Assembly (NCBI GenBank): GCA_027924585.1
Contig: BSBM01000440.1
Coordinates: 8,984,001-9,048,000, forward strand
DNA length: 64,000 bases
Direction of reading: 5' to 3'
From: Larix kaempferi
Lineage: Eukaryota; Streptophyta; Pinopsida; Pinales; Pinaceae
The translations under genes and the position numbers were made by a program. Positions 24,045-36,019 of this stretch are shown here, piece after piece (within the stretch, counting starts at the first letter, position 1; every line of letters starts with the position of its first letter). The notes under the pieces were generated by a model that was given only the letters and a program-made list of their open reading frames with translations, did no database searches and was not told the origin of the DNA.

Positions 24045-25993
24045 GGAGAGAGCTTCTCATTGTAAGGGGTCTTTGGCTCTTGGATTATTGGTATAGAAAA
24101 ACTTTCTTGTGGAAATTCTTGTGGTCTCCTTTGCATCTGGTGTTCTTAGATGGTGATTGGAAAGTCTATTGCAACCTAGCATTTGGGATTTGTGGTAAGA
24201 TCTATCTATTTTGGAAATCATTGTCTTGTCTACAGGAGGGTGGCTTCAACAAGGGCGATTTTGCAAGGCTTCTTCAAATCGACTTTCTTGGCATTTGCTT
24301 GTATCAGGGGGTTATCATTAGTATCATTGTGATCTATGTTATCTTTCTGTTACTTCTCCTGTGGCATTAGTCTTATCTCTTGATTACATCAAATCTGATA
24401 TTGTTGACATTTGTTGTGCAGGAGGGAAGGCGCATTGGCTTCTTGGACTAAATCGATTGCATAGAAAACTATCTCAAAGCTTCTCAAATTGATCGGGTTT
24501 GCATAGATCATCATCATCAAGGCATCTACAAGGTTACCCAGGTAAGATCCACAGGTTTGTTTCTCTTATCTTGATCCAATCCATTGACATAACTCATAAA
24601 TTGATAAAACCATTATTTCTTCAAACCCTCATTTTTGCATTTTCTCAGATCTACTTAGATCTAGTGGGTTGTTGGGTATAATATTGAAAACCCACCTCTA
24701 TAGCATCCATGGCATCCTGGATCTATATTTTGGTGAGGATTGGCTTCCATTTGACCCTCTTCCCAAGACAACCTAGCTTCTCCAAGCAAGGGCGCACTTC
24801 TTAGTGAGGGTGAGTTGACCTAGATCTAGTTGATGGGTAGTTGAGATCCCACTTGTTTCATGATCTACACATCCAATAACCTACCCCCAGATTGTCACTT
24901 TTCTGATTTCTACCTTGTGGTCCCTATTCCACATTTTAAGGGATTTAATCCCCATTTTGGACCACTTGGTATCTTTAAACTCAGATCTAGTAAGATCTAG
25001 CCATCGGATTGCCTTGAAATTGTAGATCCACACTCCCACTTGATCAACCTACTTGGATCTAAAGTTTGGATGCCATTGGACTTGTCTTGATCCATTTATC
25101 CCACATTTTAGCCTCCTTGGGTAAAGTCGCACCACCTTGGAGAAGTGAGTTGGTCCACTTCTAGGACGTGGGTACTTGATATTTTTGTGGATTTGGAACG
25201 GGCATAATTCAAAACCTAGGTCTAGTAGGTCACTTTGTCAAATCTTGCCTTGGGGATAACATTCCTTATTTTAAGGGATTATGGTCCACTTAAGTCAAAC
25301 CTAGATCTATACCTATTCATCCATCAAGACTTTAATTGCCCACTTGTCTCATGCAACAGGAGTCCTTAACCACAAGTTAACCTTACTTTGACTCCATTAT
25401 CCCAATTCCCAAGGCACTGGTTTCTCTCCAAGTCAATTTGAATTTCCTAGATTGTTGGATTAACTTGTGGTTTGACCTTAGTGTGGTGAACTAAACCCTT
25501 TGATGTCATCATGTATCATGATCAAGCTTGTCGCTTGTACTAGTTAGCCCCAATTCAACCCCTAAACTACCCTGCATTGGACACGGTTCCCAAGGCAGTG
25601 GATTTTCTCACATTGAACTAGTAATTTAATCCTGGATCCTATTTCACAAATCATAAGTCACTCTAACATGAATAATGAACCAAATCTATACTCATTGAAT
25701 CCCTCACTTGTCTTGTGACTTCATCCTAAGGTCCAGGATAAACCATACACCTTACTTCACTTAGAATTAACTTGATTTGGTGTCTTGGTTTTGATCTCTC
25801 CTGTTGGGAGTAGATCGGGTCTCCCCCTTTGTTGTTCGGGCTAGATAATATAAAGTGAAGGTTGCCTCGACTGGCGTGACAACCATCTATTGGAGGTCAA
25901 GGTGATCGTGGTTGCACCTTTTGAGTTTCCCTTCCCTATTTCCATCCATGAGTGGATACATCCATAGGGGTAACTACAGTTTAGGTGACAACA

Positions 25994-28900
25994 GTAGTAT
26001 TTCTTGATTAATGAGGAATGGGGGCTCCTTCTCTAAGTTTAAAGTCCCTCGATTTTCCATCCCAACTCCTTTTGATGTTACATAACCCTCATATATTTTA
26101 CTGACATCATCTTTACCATTTCACTCATATTGTTTACCAATCATGCAGTGTAGGTGAGACATTATCAAAATATCCAATGGCGTTTCACCCGAAATCCATT
26201 TCCAAGATATGGGACCCTTTCCATGAATTTGGGATTATGCAGGCCCTCTCTCATGGTCTTACTACAATGTGCCTTCCTGCCACACTTATTAAATATCCAA
26301 ATAGTCAGCCACATTTAACAATACAATTCAAATATGATTGTTCCATAACCAATCCATGGCACTAATAATTAAATTCAATATGAATTTGCAACTCTGTCTA
26401 CTACAGAAATTGATTTTCTTAGCCCTGAGGCTATCCTCATATTGCTTGGCTCTTGTAAGTGGAACCATTCTATCCATTATGGATTTATGTTTGCTACTAT
26501 ACATGGACATCCACCTACAACATGTCCTCCTGACACAATTTTACATAAGCCAAACAATCATTAGCAATTATTAACAAAATTTCAAATCTGAAAATTTACA
26601 AATCTGAGATTTCAAATTGTTCTTTCTAACAGAACTTAGAGTTCTCAACCATGAAATTCCTTCTCATAAGCTCTAATCAATTTTTTTTTTCTTCAAATCT
26701 GTTCCCTACAGAAATTAGATTTGCAACCATGATATTATTCTCATAAGCTTAAATCAGAATATTTTTAGATTTGTTTCTTGCATAAGTTAAATTTCACAAC
26801 CATGAGAATCTTCTCATAACCTTTGGCTATTGCACATGGTAGATTCTAGCCTTCATCATGGACTTACCCACATTGCCATGCCTAGAACAATCTACCTGAA
26901 ATCTGAAACTTGAATCAGCCAAACACTTTGTAAGTCTCTATGCATATAATATTTTTATTGTAGCTTTTACAACAGTCACTAAAGTGATCTTCAGAATTAT
27001 AACACTCCATAATTTAAACGCTCTCAACTATTAACATTTCAAATGCAATGAAATGTATAGGCTTATGTTATATGCACCCGGAGCACAATAAAATTACAAG
27101 ACACCACCACACCATCCATGCAATCAACTTAAAGCTTTTAAATGTTCATTAATTCATATCCATATCATTTATACAACTCTATCCTTCCAACAGAGCACTC
27201 TGAAAGCCTGTCAATCATGACTACCTTCATGCAATTCTTCCCCCTGCATTCATAGCAGCTCATGAAATGATCTCAGAATTGTTATTGATTCATCATTTCA
27301 TCTATTGCTCAATTGTAATGAAACATATACATATATCACAATCATACATGCACACATTACATCTCCTCAGGTGTAACTACCCACATGCATGCATATTCAC
27401 AATATTTACTCAAGTTTTTCATATGCATTCACTCAATGCTTAACTACAAGATTTATAAAATCTCTTAATGCACATCCACTCAATGCCACCTTGCATTGTT
27501 TCATGAGTACTATGCATTCAAGCATATTATGACTTAATCATGACTATCTCATATAACATGCATTACCATAATCAGGACCACCAGTTCTCACTTGCTTTGG
27601 TTATTAAACCCATAACCAACATATACATGGCATGATATATTTTATATGAATGCAATCTAAATTTCTAAACAATCACATGGTATGAGACCTCTTGCCTTCA
27701 CCACTCCATGCTCCACCACACTATGGTAGTATGCCATTCCCATGAATGCATTTCAATCCTAAATGCATACCATTCTATGATTACTAAATATGGTTCAATG
27801 GATTCTTACCCAATCTCCTTTCAACACATATGCAATCATCATAATGAAACCATTACCTGTATGGATTCCATTTACACCTTTGATGTTACCTAATCAGTTG
27901 GTCTCTTACAGAGGATTACCGAATTCTTCCACCAACCTCTTGATCATGGATTTGTTGCCTTATCCTTTTCTTCATAAATTTGATGGTCACATGCAACAAC
28001 ATCATCAACATCTTCATCCATGCTTCTATTGTCTTTGGTCCTACAACCAATATCAACACCAATAGTGATTATCAACCACAATATTTTCGATTAGTGGTTC
28101 ATTGAATATGTAGAACTTTACTTCTTTTTCTAATATGTAATATCATGTGTGTGCACAAACATCTGATCATGCACTATGCAATGTTTATTAATATGTCAAC
28201 TAGTGCATATTCATGCCATCCATCTAATCTCTTCCATTTTCATCATTCTCATGCCATAATTTTATGTACATAAAGTTTATAAAATATAAATATAGTTAGC
28301 AAGACAGGGGTTAAGGAATTTTCCCTTTCCATTCCCTCATCTTTGCATGAACTTCCTCTTCCACATCGTAGCTGGTTCGATTTCATGGTATGCTACTTCC
28401 AGGCATGCAATTCTAGAAATTGCCCATATTAACAACATTTTTTTTTCGTCAAAACAACCACGGACACTTTTCTGCTCAAATTATCTATGGTGTATGATAA
28501 CTCCATTCGAATTCTGATTATGTGCCATTGTTCCCTGCTGGATAATATTTCCAATGCCTATCCACGCATTCCATTTCAACATCGGGTGTGGAAACTACAT
28601 TACTTCAAAAATGACAACTTCCACCACAATTCTGCACATTTTTACACAGTTGTTAAATATCATGAACTGCCAACTTCAGCCACCTGTAGAAGAAAATCTA
28701 TAAAGATTTAGGAAAATTTTTCTATCGGGCGAAGTTAGTCCATATAACAACACTCAGCAACTCTCAGATCTCTGTTCCGATGCTCCATTCATCTTTTATA
28801 AAATTCTAGGTTTGACTACTTCTCACTTTTGACATTTTTCCAAAATTTCAAATTTTGGGACAAAATGGCTATTTCCCAAATGGTGCATTTCTAGAAAATC

Positions 28901-30101
28901 TTTGTCTAACAGAATATGTCTGGATTAATGAGAATATGAAATGTCGAGTTCAGTAAATTTTTTGATTCCGAATTATAGGGTCACTTTCAACCACTGCAAG
29001 CTTTTCAAAATTCCCAAAACATGGCCCGGAATAGTGCTTTTTGGCCTTCTTGCACACCCCGACTCCACATCCTTTGGAGTTTGGCTCCAAAACTCCAAAC
29101 TTAACACCGTGCCTACTCCATGACTACCCCATATCAATGTCGGCCCAATCCGACCTTCTGTCAAGCGTCGGGACACAGATTTGTAAAATCCATTAATTCC
29201 AATTTTGTGCCAAATCGGAGCGTAATGGGCTCGTGATCTTCACTAGTTCATTCATGGCCTCCGTCGATGGCCTCAGAATGCCACCGAACTCATCAAATTC
29301 TGACCTTGTATTCTCCTGTTATCCAAAAATCAATTTTCGGGCTGCGGGTTCAGGGGGTCAAGTTGCGGTCACGGGGATGTAACCATCTCGCAACCCGCAA
29401 CCCGAAACCCGAAATTGCGGGTTCGAGATTGCAGAAACCAGAATACGCAATTTCACAACTTTGCATTCCTGCAACCCGAAAGCCGAAAATTGCGGGTTCG
29501 TGATTTCGGAAATCCAAACGCAAATTTTGAAAATTTGCGTTCCCAAAACCTGAAACCCGACATCCCGAAAGCCGAAAATTGCGGGTTCGGGATTTTGGAA
29601 ATCCAAACGCAAATTTTGAAAATTCGCGTTCCCGAAACCCGAAACCCGACATCCCGAAAGCCAAAAATTCCAGGTTCGGGATTTCGGAAATCCAAACGCA
29701 AATTTTGAAAATTCGTGTTCCCGAAACCCGAAATCCGACATCCTGAAAGCCAAAAATTGCGGGTTTAGGATTTCGGAAATCCAAATGCAAATTTTGAAAA
29801 TTCGCGTTCCCGGAACTCGAAACTCGACATCCCGAAACTGCGAAAACACTTGCGTTTCCTGTAACTTCTGGGGTTCATAACTCCCTCGTCCCTTTGCTAA
29901 ATGAGGCGCGCCTAGTACTGTTGGAAAGCTGTTGGAGATCTCTATGCAATGGTGTGATCCTCCCCCACACCTAAGAACTTTAACCCTGTCATTTTTCCAA
30001 TCGAAAATGCCGCCGCAACTTCACCAATACTGCGTTAAAACCATTCTGTTACTTGCTTGTAACTCAGGTTTTAGCCCAAGCAGCCCCAGTGCTGCAAGCT
30101 G
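25994..30101 (-). other. D1 internal region, PBS-proximal part, non-coding
   Basis: No coding sequence is recognisable. The region is AT-rich with T-run microsatellites, and 25994-26909 is also present in D2 (44522-45422). Towards the PBS lies the GC-rich 89-bp repeat array (29470-29860). Open frames across that array change frame with each unit and are not genes. Confidence 0.6.
29470..29860. repeat. 89-bp GC-rich tandem array with internal palindrome
   Basis: The word tgcgggttcg or its variant recurs at 29491, 29580, 29669 and 29758, an exact 89-bp period over four copies. One copy holds a perfect 21-nt palindrome at 29519-29539 (10-bp arms cgcaaatttt/aaaatttgcg around one G); others have one mismatch. 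Each unit also has cccgaaa and cgggttt half-words that can pair. Confidence 0.9.
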
Positions 30102-30114
30102 GGCTCTGATACCA
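30102..30114 (-). other. PBS of element D1 (tRNA-iMet type)
   Basis: The plus strand ggctctgatacca matches the last 13 nt of initiator tRNA-Met. Three bases (ctc) separate it from the LTR. Confidence 0.88.
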
Positions 30115-30117
30115 CTC

Positions 30118-31609
30118 TGTAACGTCTCCTTCCATCAATCCGGTGCCAGGAAGGAAACGTGAACCAAACTTACCGGGTTTATTGACAATCTCAACCCCAT
30201 TAAATTTCTAAGAAATGCATGGATAATTAAAAACTTCTGTGTGCAATTCATACTCAATATAAACACAGTGGCATTGAACATAATAACACACACACAGACT
30301 GGAATGCATCAGCATATTTATCTCAAGCAATTGATGAATCAATAGGCAGAGAATTCAATCTCGTACTCATGCTATGCACAGACTTCATGTCGATTTCATT
30401 AATACAATCATTTCGTTTCATTAACATGGGCAATAAACATTCAGAATTAACACACTGCAAAACGCATAATGCATATAATGTAAATCACAAAGAACACTTA
30501 TCTTTCAGATGAAGTTGTCCAACAACTGGCTATGTGAGAGCAATGTTCCACCCAACCATTGATCTCTGTCTAGCCTGTATTGTTTCAACTGAGAGATCAC
30601 CCCCGAGCTGGGTTGTGTATCCACTAAGGAATAACTAGATGGGCTCACTCACAATCATGGTTTCACTCAACAACTATGCTAAGCCAACACACAGTTGGGT
30701 TTATCAAGCATACAAAAGGAAAATGAGGCAGATTCTAAGTCAGTGAGCTCAACAACAGAGCTACGGACATCTCAAGCTAAATTCAAGCAATCCAATCCTC
30801 TGTTCAAACATCCACACTTGGATTTCTCACCATTCTATCAAAGAATAACTCAATTCCGTCACTGGTTTTCTAGGATATCAAAACTGGGTTTCCCAATGGA
30901 TTTCGGGGTAGGTAATGCTCCCAAATTCGCCCCAAGGTTCATACCTATGGATCTCCCATTGGATTTCACTGTCAAATACCAAATCTGGGCATTTATGGCT
31001 CTCCAAAATGTGGGTTCTTTCACAGTTGCGATTTCTAGTTTTTCTCACTATTGGGAATTTGTTTTTGGATGAAAATTGATATTGGGTCCTTTCACATTGG
31101 AATGGGAATGAGGAAGAAGCAACTCCCATGAGGTAGAGTGACTTGTGGCACAAGAAAACAGAGCCCATACTCTGCCATACAAATTTCTGGGCTGCCCATG
31201 CTCCATTGAAGCCATGGACTGAATTCCTCAACCACTTCCTTACAACATAATTAAATGTCAGCAAGGAAAGTCAAATGGGTTCTCAAGGTGACATATGGAA
31301 GCCTATGGTTCAATCCCACAACCCCCTCACCACTCCCTAGTGGATACAAATGGCCCCTTCTCATTCGTTTCCTCCATAGACAGTTTTGGTATTTTATTGC
31401 ATGATATTTATTTACATCGTTTTTACAATGTTCCATGGCTAAATAACACATGGGTAACATAATGTCTAATATTTGTCTTTTAAATAAAACTCGAGCTTCC
31501 ACTAATGGGGCCTTGGCCTTGAGCTCCACGCTAGGAAAACATACATCACATGTATACAATATTTATATTAAAAGCTAATATATCCTACAGGTCAAAATGG
31601 GGTATTACA
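30118..31609 (-). repeat. LTR of element D shared by D1 and D2
   Basis: 1492 bp, the same length as 9675-11166, with scattered substitutions. It has a PBS on its left side and a PPT on its right, so it acts at once as 5' LTR of D1 and 3' LTR of D2. Confidence 0.92.
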
Positions 31610-31726
31610 ATCCCCTACCCCTTAGAATAACACCGTCCTCGGTGTTCCAAGACTTAGGAAAACATATACAGTTTACACATGTCCAAAATTTCAAAAACTT
31701 TGCAGGTCTAACCTGCATTCTATCCT

Positions 31727-32205
31727 TTACTTTGAACTTTCAGGACCAAGTCCTTTGACTTCCACAAGCTTCTCCTGCTGGTTCTGATCTTTCAGCTCAT
31801 TCACAAGTCTGAGAATTTTATGGCTGTTACCCTCTTGATGTTCCCTTGTTGGGCAGTTGCGGAGGCAATGATGTCCTCCACATTTCCAACATTTCACTGG
31901 CTGCTTCATCTTTACATGCTAAATTTTCTTTGAGTCTTCATGCCTGGAACATTTCTTAATGGATCGATTGGACGAATGCCTCATCATTGATCCACTTTCC
32001 TTTCCCTTACTAATTTCTCTCATAATGCTTTTTACCTCTCTTTGCAGACAAATAGAGTTCTGCAAAACCTTGTGGTTCATCTGATTCTGCCTCTTCTGTA
32101 TCTTGTGCATCTCTCCAAGATTTTCTTGGGTCTTGTAAATTGTTTGAAGAATAATTTCAGCCAATTCCAACAACCTATGGTCTACTGCCATGGTCACTGT
32201 GCATA
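31727..32205 (-). pseudogene. gag: Gag C-terminal remnant of D2, disrupted by copia C
   Basis: Homologue of 11284-11811. A stop near 31915 separates the knuckle half (31909-31727, CWKCGGHHCLRNC) from the helical half (32197-31919). Copia C is inserted at 32205/32206, inside the codons corresponding to D1's QNQLCTVTM stretch. The rest of the frame lies at 39172-39225. Confidence 0.7.
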
Positions 32206-32795
32206 TGTTGGTGTATATGTAACTTCGGAATGTATTTCATCTATGTATTTCATAGATGTTTATTGTACCCTTATAAGAGATGTGTTATTCCTCTATAAGG
32301 AAGTGTCGTCATGTGTATTGACAAGTATTGCAAGTGTGTGTACTTGCCGATGGGTTATTAGACTACCATGTGTGGGGTGGGCCTTGAAATATATATTATA
32401 TTGTAGATGTACCTATCTAGACAAGTCAGCCCCATAGTGTAACTGGGCAAACAGGTTAAGTGTAAATAGAGATCGGGAAATCTCTATTTGATCACTCGGA
32501 AACTCATACTTCTCTCACTCAAAAAGTGGCACACTAGTGAGGAGGATCATCTGCTACTAGGAGACTATCTCAGTGTATTTTGGTTGAGCCATTGCTCTCT
32601 CTATCTCTAAGGAAGTTGTGGGGTTTTCCACCTTAGGGTTTTCCCCACGGAAACTCTGTGTCTTTTGTCTCTCATGCTTTTGATTCTTGTGATGCTTGTG
32701 ATGCTTGTTATGATTGTTATGCATTGATATACTGTATACACTATTCTCTCAGTAAAGATCCTAGAGGATTGTGAATTAATGCTCAAAATTTAACA
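32206..32795 (+). repeat. 5' LTR of copia C (590 bp)
   Basis: Runs TGTTGGTGTATATG...AATTTAACA. The TATA region is slightly altered (gtgtaaatag) compared with tataaata in the 3' LTR. Confidence 0.95.
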
Positions 32796-32812
32796 TGGTA
32801 TCAGAGCTAACC
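32796..32812 (+). other. PBS of copia C (tRNA-iMet type)
   Basis: tggtatcagagctaacc directly after the LTR, identical to that of element A. Confidence 0.9.
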
Positions 32813-33369
32813 TGAGAAGAAGACATTTTGCAGTGACATAAACTTGAGTTTATTGTTTATTGGGTTTCTCTCCACAGATTTTGGAAAGGTAGTATAGTAG
32901 ATTGACTCTACTCATCAAGGAGAATCTATCTGTCCAATCAGAATTCAATTCTGAGCATTTTCAGATTTGGCCCTAAAATTTAGGGTTTCCACAAAAATAG
33001 GAATTTTTGAATTCTGAAGACATAGTTGGAAGCTCCTTGTAAAAATCAAAGTTTAGAGCTTTGGATCGAGATTTTTGGCTGGGTAGATCTCCGGGAAACT
33101 CAAACCCTAATTCAGGGCCCTCCTAAGTGAACCCGGGAGGACAAAAAGGCAAATTTGAAGGGTAAAGCTTTGATGATCTCAAATTCTAAATACACCAGGC
33201 TAATCAGCTCATCAAGGTGCATCTTTCTATCCTTTCAGAAAGTTGAAATTCACATTTTGATTTTTTAGAGTTTTTCCGACAAACCCTAATCCGGGACCAG
33301 ATCCAGTTTTCAGCATTTCAAGTGGTAAGACCTAAATCTTTTCTACTTCCATTTGAAGTACTCTTTAAG
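32813..33369 (+). other. Leader of copia C
   Basis: No gene. It is homologous to the leader of element A at about 15420-15780 (ggaatttttgaa, ggaagctcct, tttagagctttggatc). Confidence 0.6.
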
Positions 33370-34690
33370 ATGTCTCACCACACGAAGCTTGAGGATAAGC
33401 TTGAAGGGGCTAATAACTTCCGAGCTTGGAAGTATAGGATTGGGTTAATCCTGGAAGAGAATGAGTTGGACTCATACATAAAAGAAGACATCCCTATCCC
33501 AGAGGATGAAGAGGTTAAGGTATTGCATAAGAAGAACTTGGTCAAGGCAAAGAGAATCATTGCTGATTCCATCAAATGCCATCTCATACCCCATGTGTCT
33601 TCTCTAAAGACACCCAAGGCTATGTTTGACTCTTTGACCAAGCTATTTGAAGGGAATAACATAAATCGGAAGATGGCCCTACGGAATCAATTGAAAGGGG
33701 TCAAGATGTTGAATAAACCATTCAATCTTACTTCTCCAAGGTCTCTCAGATCAAGGAACAACTTGAAGCCATGGATGAAGTAGTGGATAATGGTGAAGTA
33801 GTTATGACCACTCTTAATGGCCTTCCTAGGTCATGGGACTCCTTTATTCAAGGAATATGTGCAAGAAAGAAATTGATCTCTTTCAGTAAACTATGGGAGG
33901 AATGCTCTTAAGAAGAATCTAGGCTTGTAGCTCGTGAATAAAAGATGGGAGGTGAAGATCAATCTCTCGCAGATGACACCAAAAGAAGCAAGCCCAAGAA
34001 GGAGCACTCTCACCACAGGAGATCCTATCACAACCAACAAAAGAATAAGAAGGATATGAGATGTTTCACATACAATGAGAAGGGTCACTTTGCTTCAGAA
34101 TGTCCCAAGAACAAAATGGATAACATCAACTCCAACATGAAGAAGAAGGGCAACAAAAGAAAGTTACATGCTCATGCTGCTGAAGATGATGAACCTCCAA
34201 AGAAGAAGGCTAGGGTAGAAAGTGATGATAGTGATGATGACTCATCAAGTGAAGAAGAGTATGTTCTAATCTCTTCTCTCATAGGTACAATCTCCCATGG
34301 TTGTAATGATTGGTTAATTGACAGTGGGGCTTCCAAACACATGACTGGGTTTAAGGAATCTTTTGTAAACCTATCTGAACATGAATCACTCTATAAGGTG
34401 AAACTTGGGGATGATTTTCAATACCCAATCAAAGGAAGTGGTGAAGCCTCCTATAACCTAGATTCTGGAAAATATTTGAAAAAAAAATAAGTCCTTTATG
34501 TACCTGGGCTCAAGAAGAATCTTCTCTCCATCTCTGCATTGGATGCAAAAGGCATGAGGGTTGCATTTGTAGATGGCCAAGTCCTAATGTGGCCAAAGAG
34601 TAAAACTATTGATGATGCAGTGGTGATTGGAGAGCAAGAGGGAGGATTGTACAAATTGAAGGGACAACCTGAACATGCCATGGTGACATA
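33370..34690 (+). pseudogene. gag: Gag-protease of copia C, frameshifted
   Basis: The most likely start is the ATG at 33370 (MSHHTKLEDKLEGANNFRAW), not the one at 33322, because the family usually begins shortly before the NFxxWK motif. The first part (to 33783) is a copia Gag (UBN2-like) with KLFEGNNINRKMAL. A frameshift near 33715 and stops near 33909 and 33940 break it. The next frame (33945-34490) has a basic region, a knuckle CFTYNEKGHFASEC in which the second Cys is Tyr, a Lys-rich then acidic stretch, and a canonical copia protease site WLIDSGASKHMTG. After a stop at 34488 the protease C-terminus continues (VPGLKKNLLSISAL) to about 34690. Gag would form the particle and the aspartic protease would process it. 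Confidence 0.88.
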
Positions 34691-36019
34691 AAGACAAAGA
34701 TTCATCCATAGTCATGGATCACATAGAGGTATGTATAATTTGTTTTTGCAAAAATTTAACTAATGAGAACAAGAACACATTGCTAGACATAACTAGCAAA
34801 TATGGCGACAAGGTATGTGTTTCTTATATAGTAGGATCTATTATATAAGTATGCATGACATGATTGATGATGTTTATTCGTGAAGTCATAGGTTTGAATA
34901 ATCATGGGTACATGCATATTATGTGTCTTACCTTATTTAATGTTATGACTAACCAGAAGAGTCATAGGTTTGAGTAATCATAGGTTTAGACATGTTATGA
35001 CTAACCATAAGAGTCTTATATAAACCTTGAATGCTAATGCTTATTATTTATGTTTGAAATGATAATGACTATACATGCTTGAGATTATTGTGTTTTGATA
35101 ATATTAAGATTATACTAATGAATTTTTTATTATGTATGAGACCTCGAGGATAACACAATGATGATACTAACAAGCATGCATAAGGATCGAGAATGAATAT
35201 AAGTTCAAGAACAAGTAATCCAGGAAGCAAAGATCAAGATGGAGTACACTCCAATGGCTTCTGCAAGGATGCAGATATTCAGAGGGAGTTGACCATCTCT
35301 CTACATTCCACAATAGAAAGGGGTAGAAAAAGCTACTTCAAATTAAGACTCTAGCAGCTCCTGCAAGGAAGCAAAGACTCAGAGGGAGTCCACCCAACAA
35401 ACAAACAAAGATAAGTGTTTTAATTATCATTTCTTGCATATTTGTTTGTTTAAATAAAATTGTTCAATGATGTATATGCTCATATTCCTAGACTTAGGAT
35501 ATGTATTGTGCATATTAGAATGATTGCATTAATGAACAGTATACTACTAATATGCATGTGATGGGTAAGTGGCCTATGGCACTGTACAACATTCCAGTGC
35601 TACTTATCTAGAATGAAACCTCGTTGCTGACATGTTGGGAGTAGTGCAAACTCTTAACAATGTTCTGGTAGAGACTGGAAGACATCTAGAAAGTTGTGGA
35701 ACATGGATAAATGTTGTATTGAAGCATTGGCTAAGATAATTGCATGAATGTATGACATATTTATTTATGTGTAAGAATTTGTCTGAAAATTATGAGATGT
35801 TTCTAATCATGCAATTTAACTTGTTTTGTAGGAAAGACCGTATACCTTCACCTACAAAAGAAGGACTACAACATTTGTTCAGCAACAAAGTTATCCATTG
35901 AAAATATTGAAGATGTTGAAGTTCCCAGGATCTAGGAAGAATGCCATGATCGAGGAGTACCAGTCGATCATGAAGATTTTTTGGATGTCGTCCCAAAGGG
36001 TAGTCTGTAGTGACTTCGA
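34691..36019 (+). other. Non-coding segment replacing integrase in copia C
   Basis: In standard copia elements the integrase lies between protease and RT. Here no HHCC or DDE motif is found in any frame. The segment has AGGTATGT words (about 34729, 34811), a 267-bp intron-like stretch 35565-35831 (GTAAGTGG...TTTTGTAG), and blocks shared with A and B such as tctagaatgaaacctc. Confidence 0.7.

Larger units (their letters stand above)
13842..25993 (+). mobile_element. Solo LTR of the H family, split by copia A
   Basis: The sequence at 13842-13868 plus 21502-25993 aligns throughout with the reverse complement of the 4503-bp LTRs of element H. It is about 4519 bp once element A and its duplicated TSD are removed. 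It starts cgttatcacatatatag (the H LTR starts TGTTATCACATATATAG on its sense strand) and ends gtgacaaca. A TSD gtagt flanks it at 13837-13841 and 25994-25998, and no internal H sequence is present, so it is a solo LTR formed by LTR-LTR recombination. D2 provides the unoccupied site near 44517-44525 (gcagt). Confidence 0.9.

Noticed and set aside
24535-24550. Evidence for a spliced host gene from AG-GTAAGAT in the solo LTR
   Set aside because: Present at the same offset in both H LTRs, so it belongs to the LTR and not to a host gene; kept only as a possible element splice donor.
29350-29849. Overlapping minus-strand frames rich in Phe/Gly/Arg (about 150 codons)
   Set aside because: The 89-bp period shifts frame each unit, so three frames are open at once. 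The region is leader sequence of element D.
30695-31264. Frames of 125-128 codons on both strands in the D LTR
   Set aside because: Partly broken in the left LTR copy (for example 10459-10788) and without domains; LTR sequence.
33375-33662. 95-codon minus-strand Ser-rich frame
   Set aside because: Antisense of the copia C gag.
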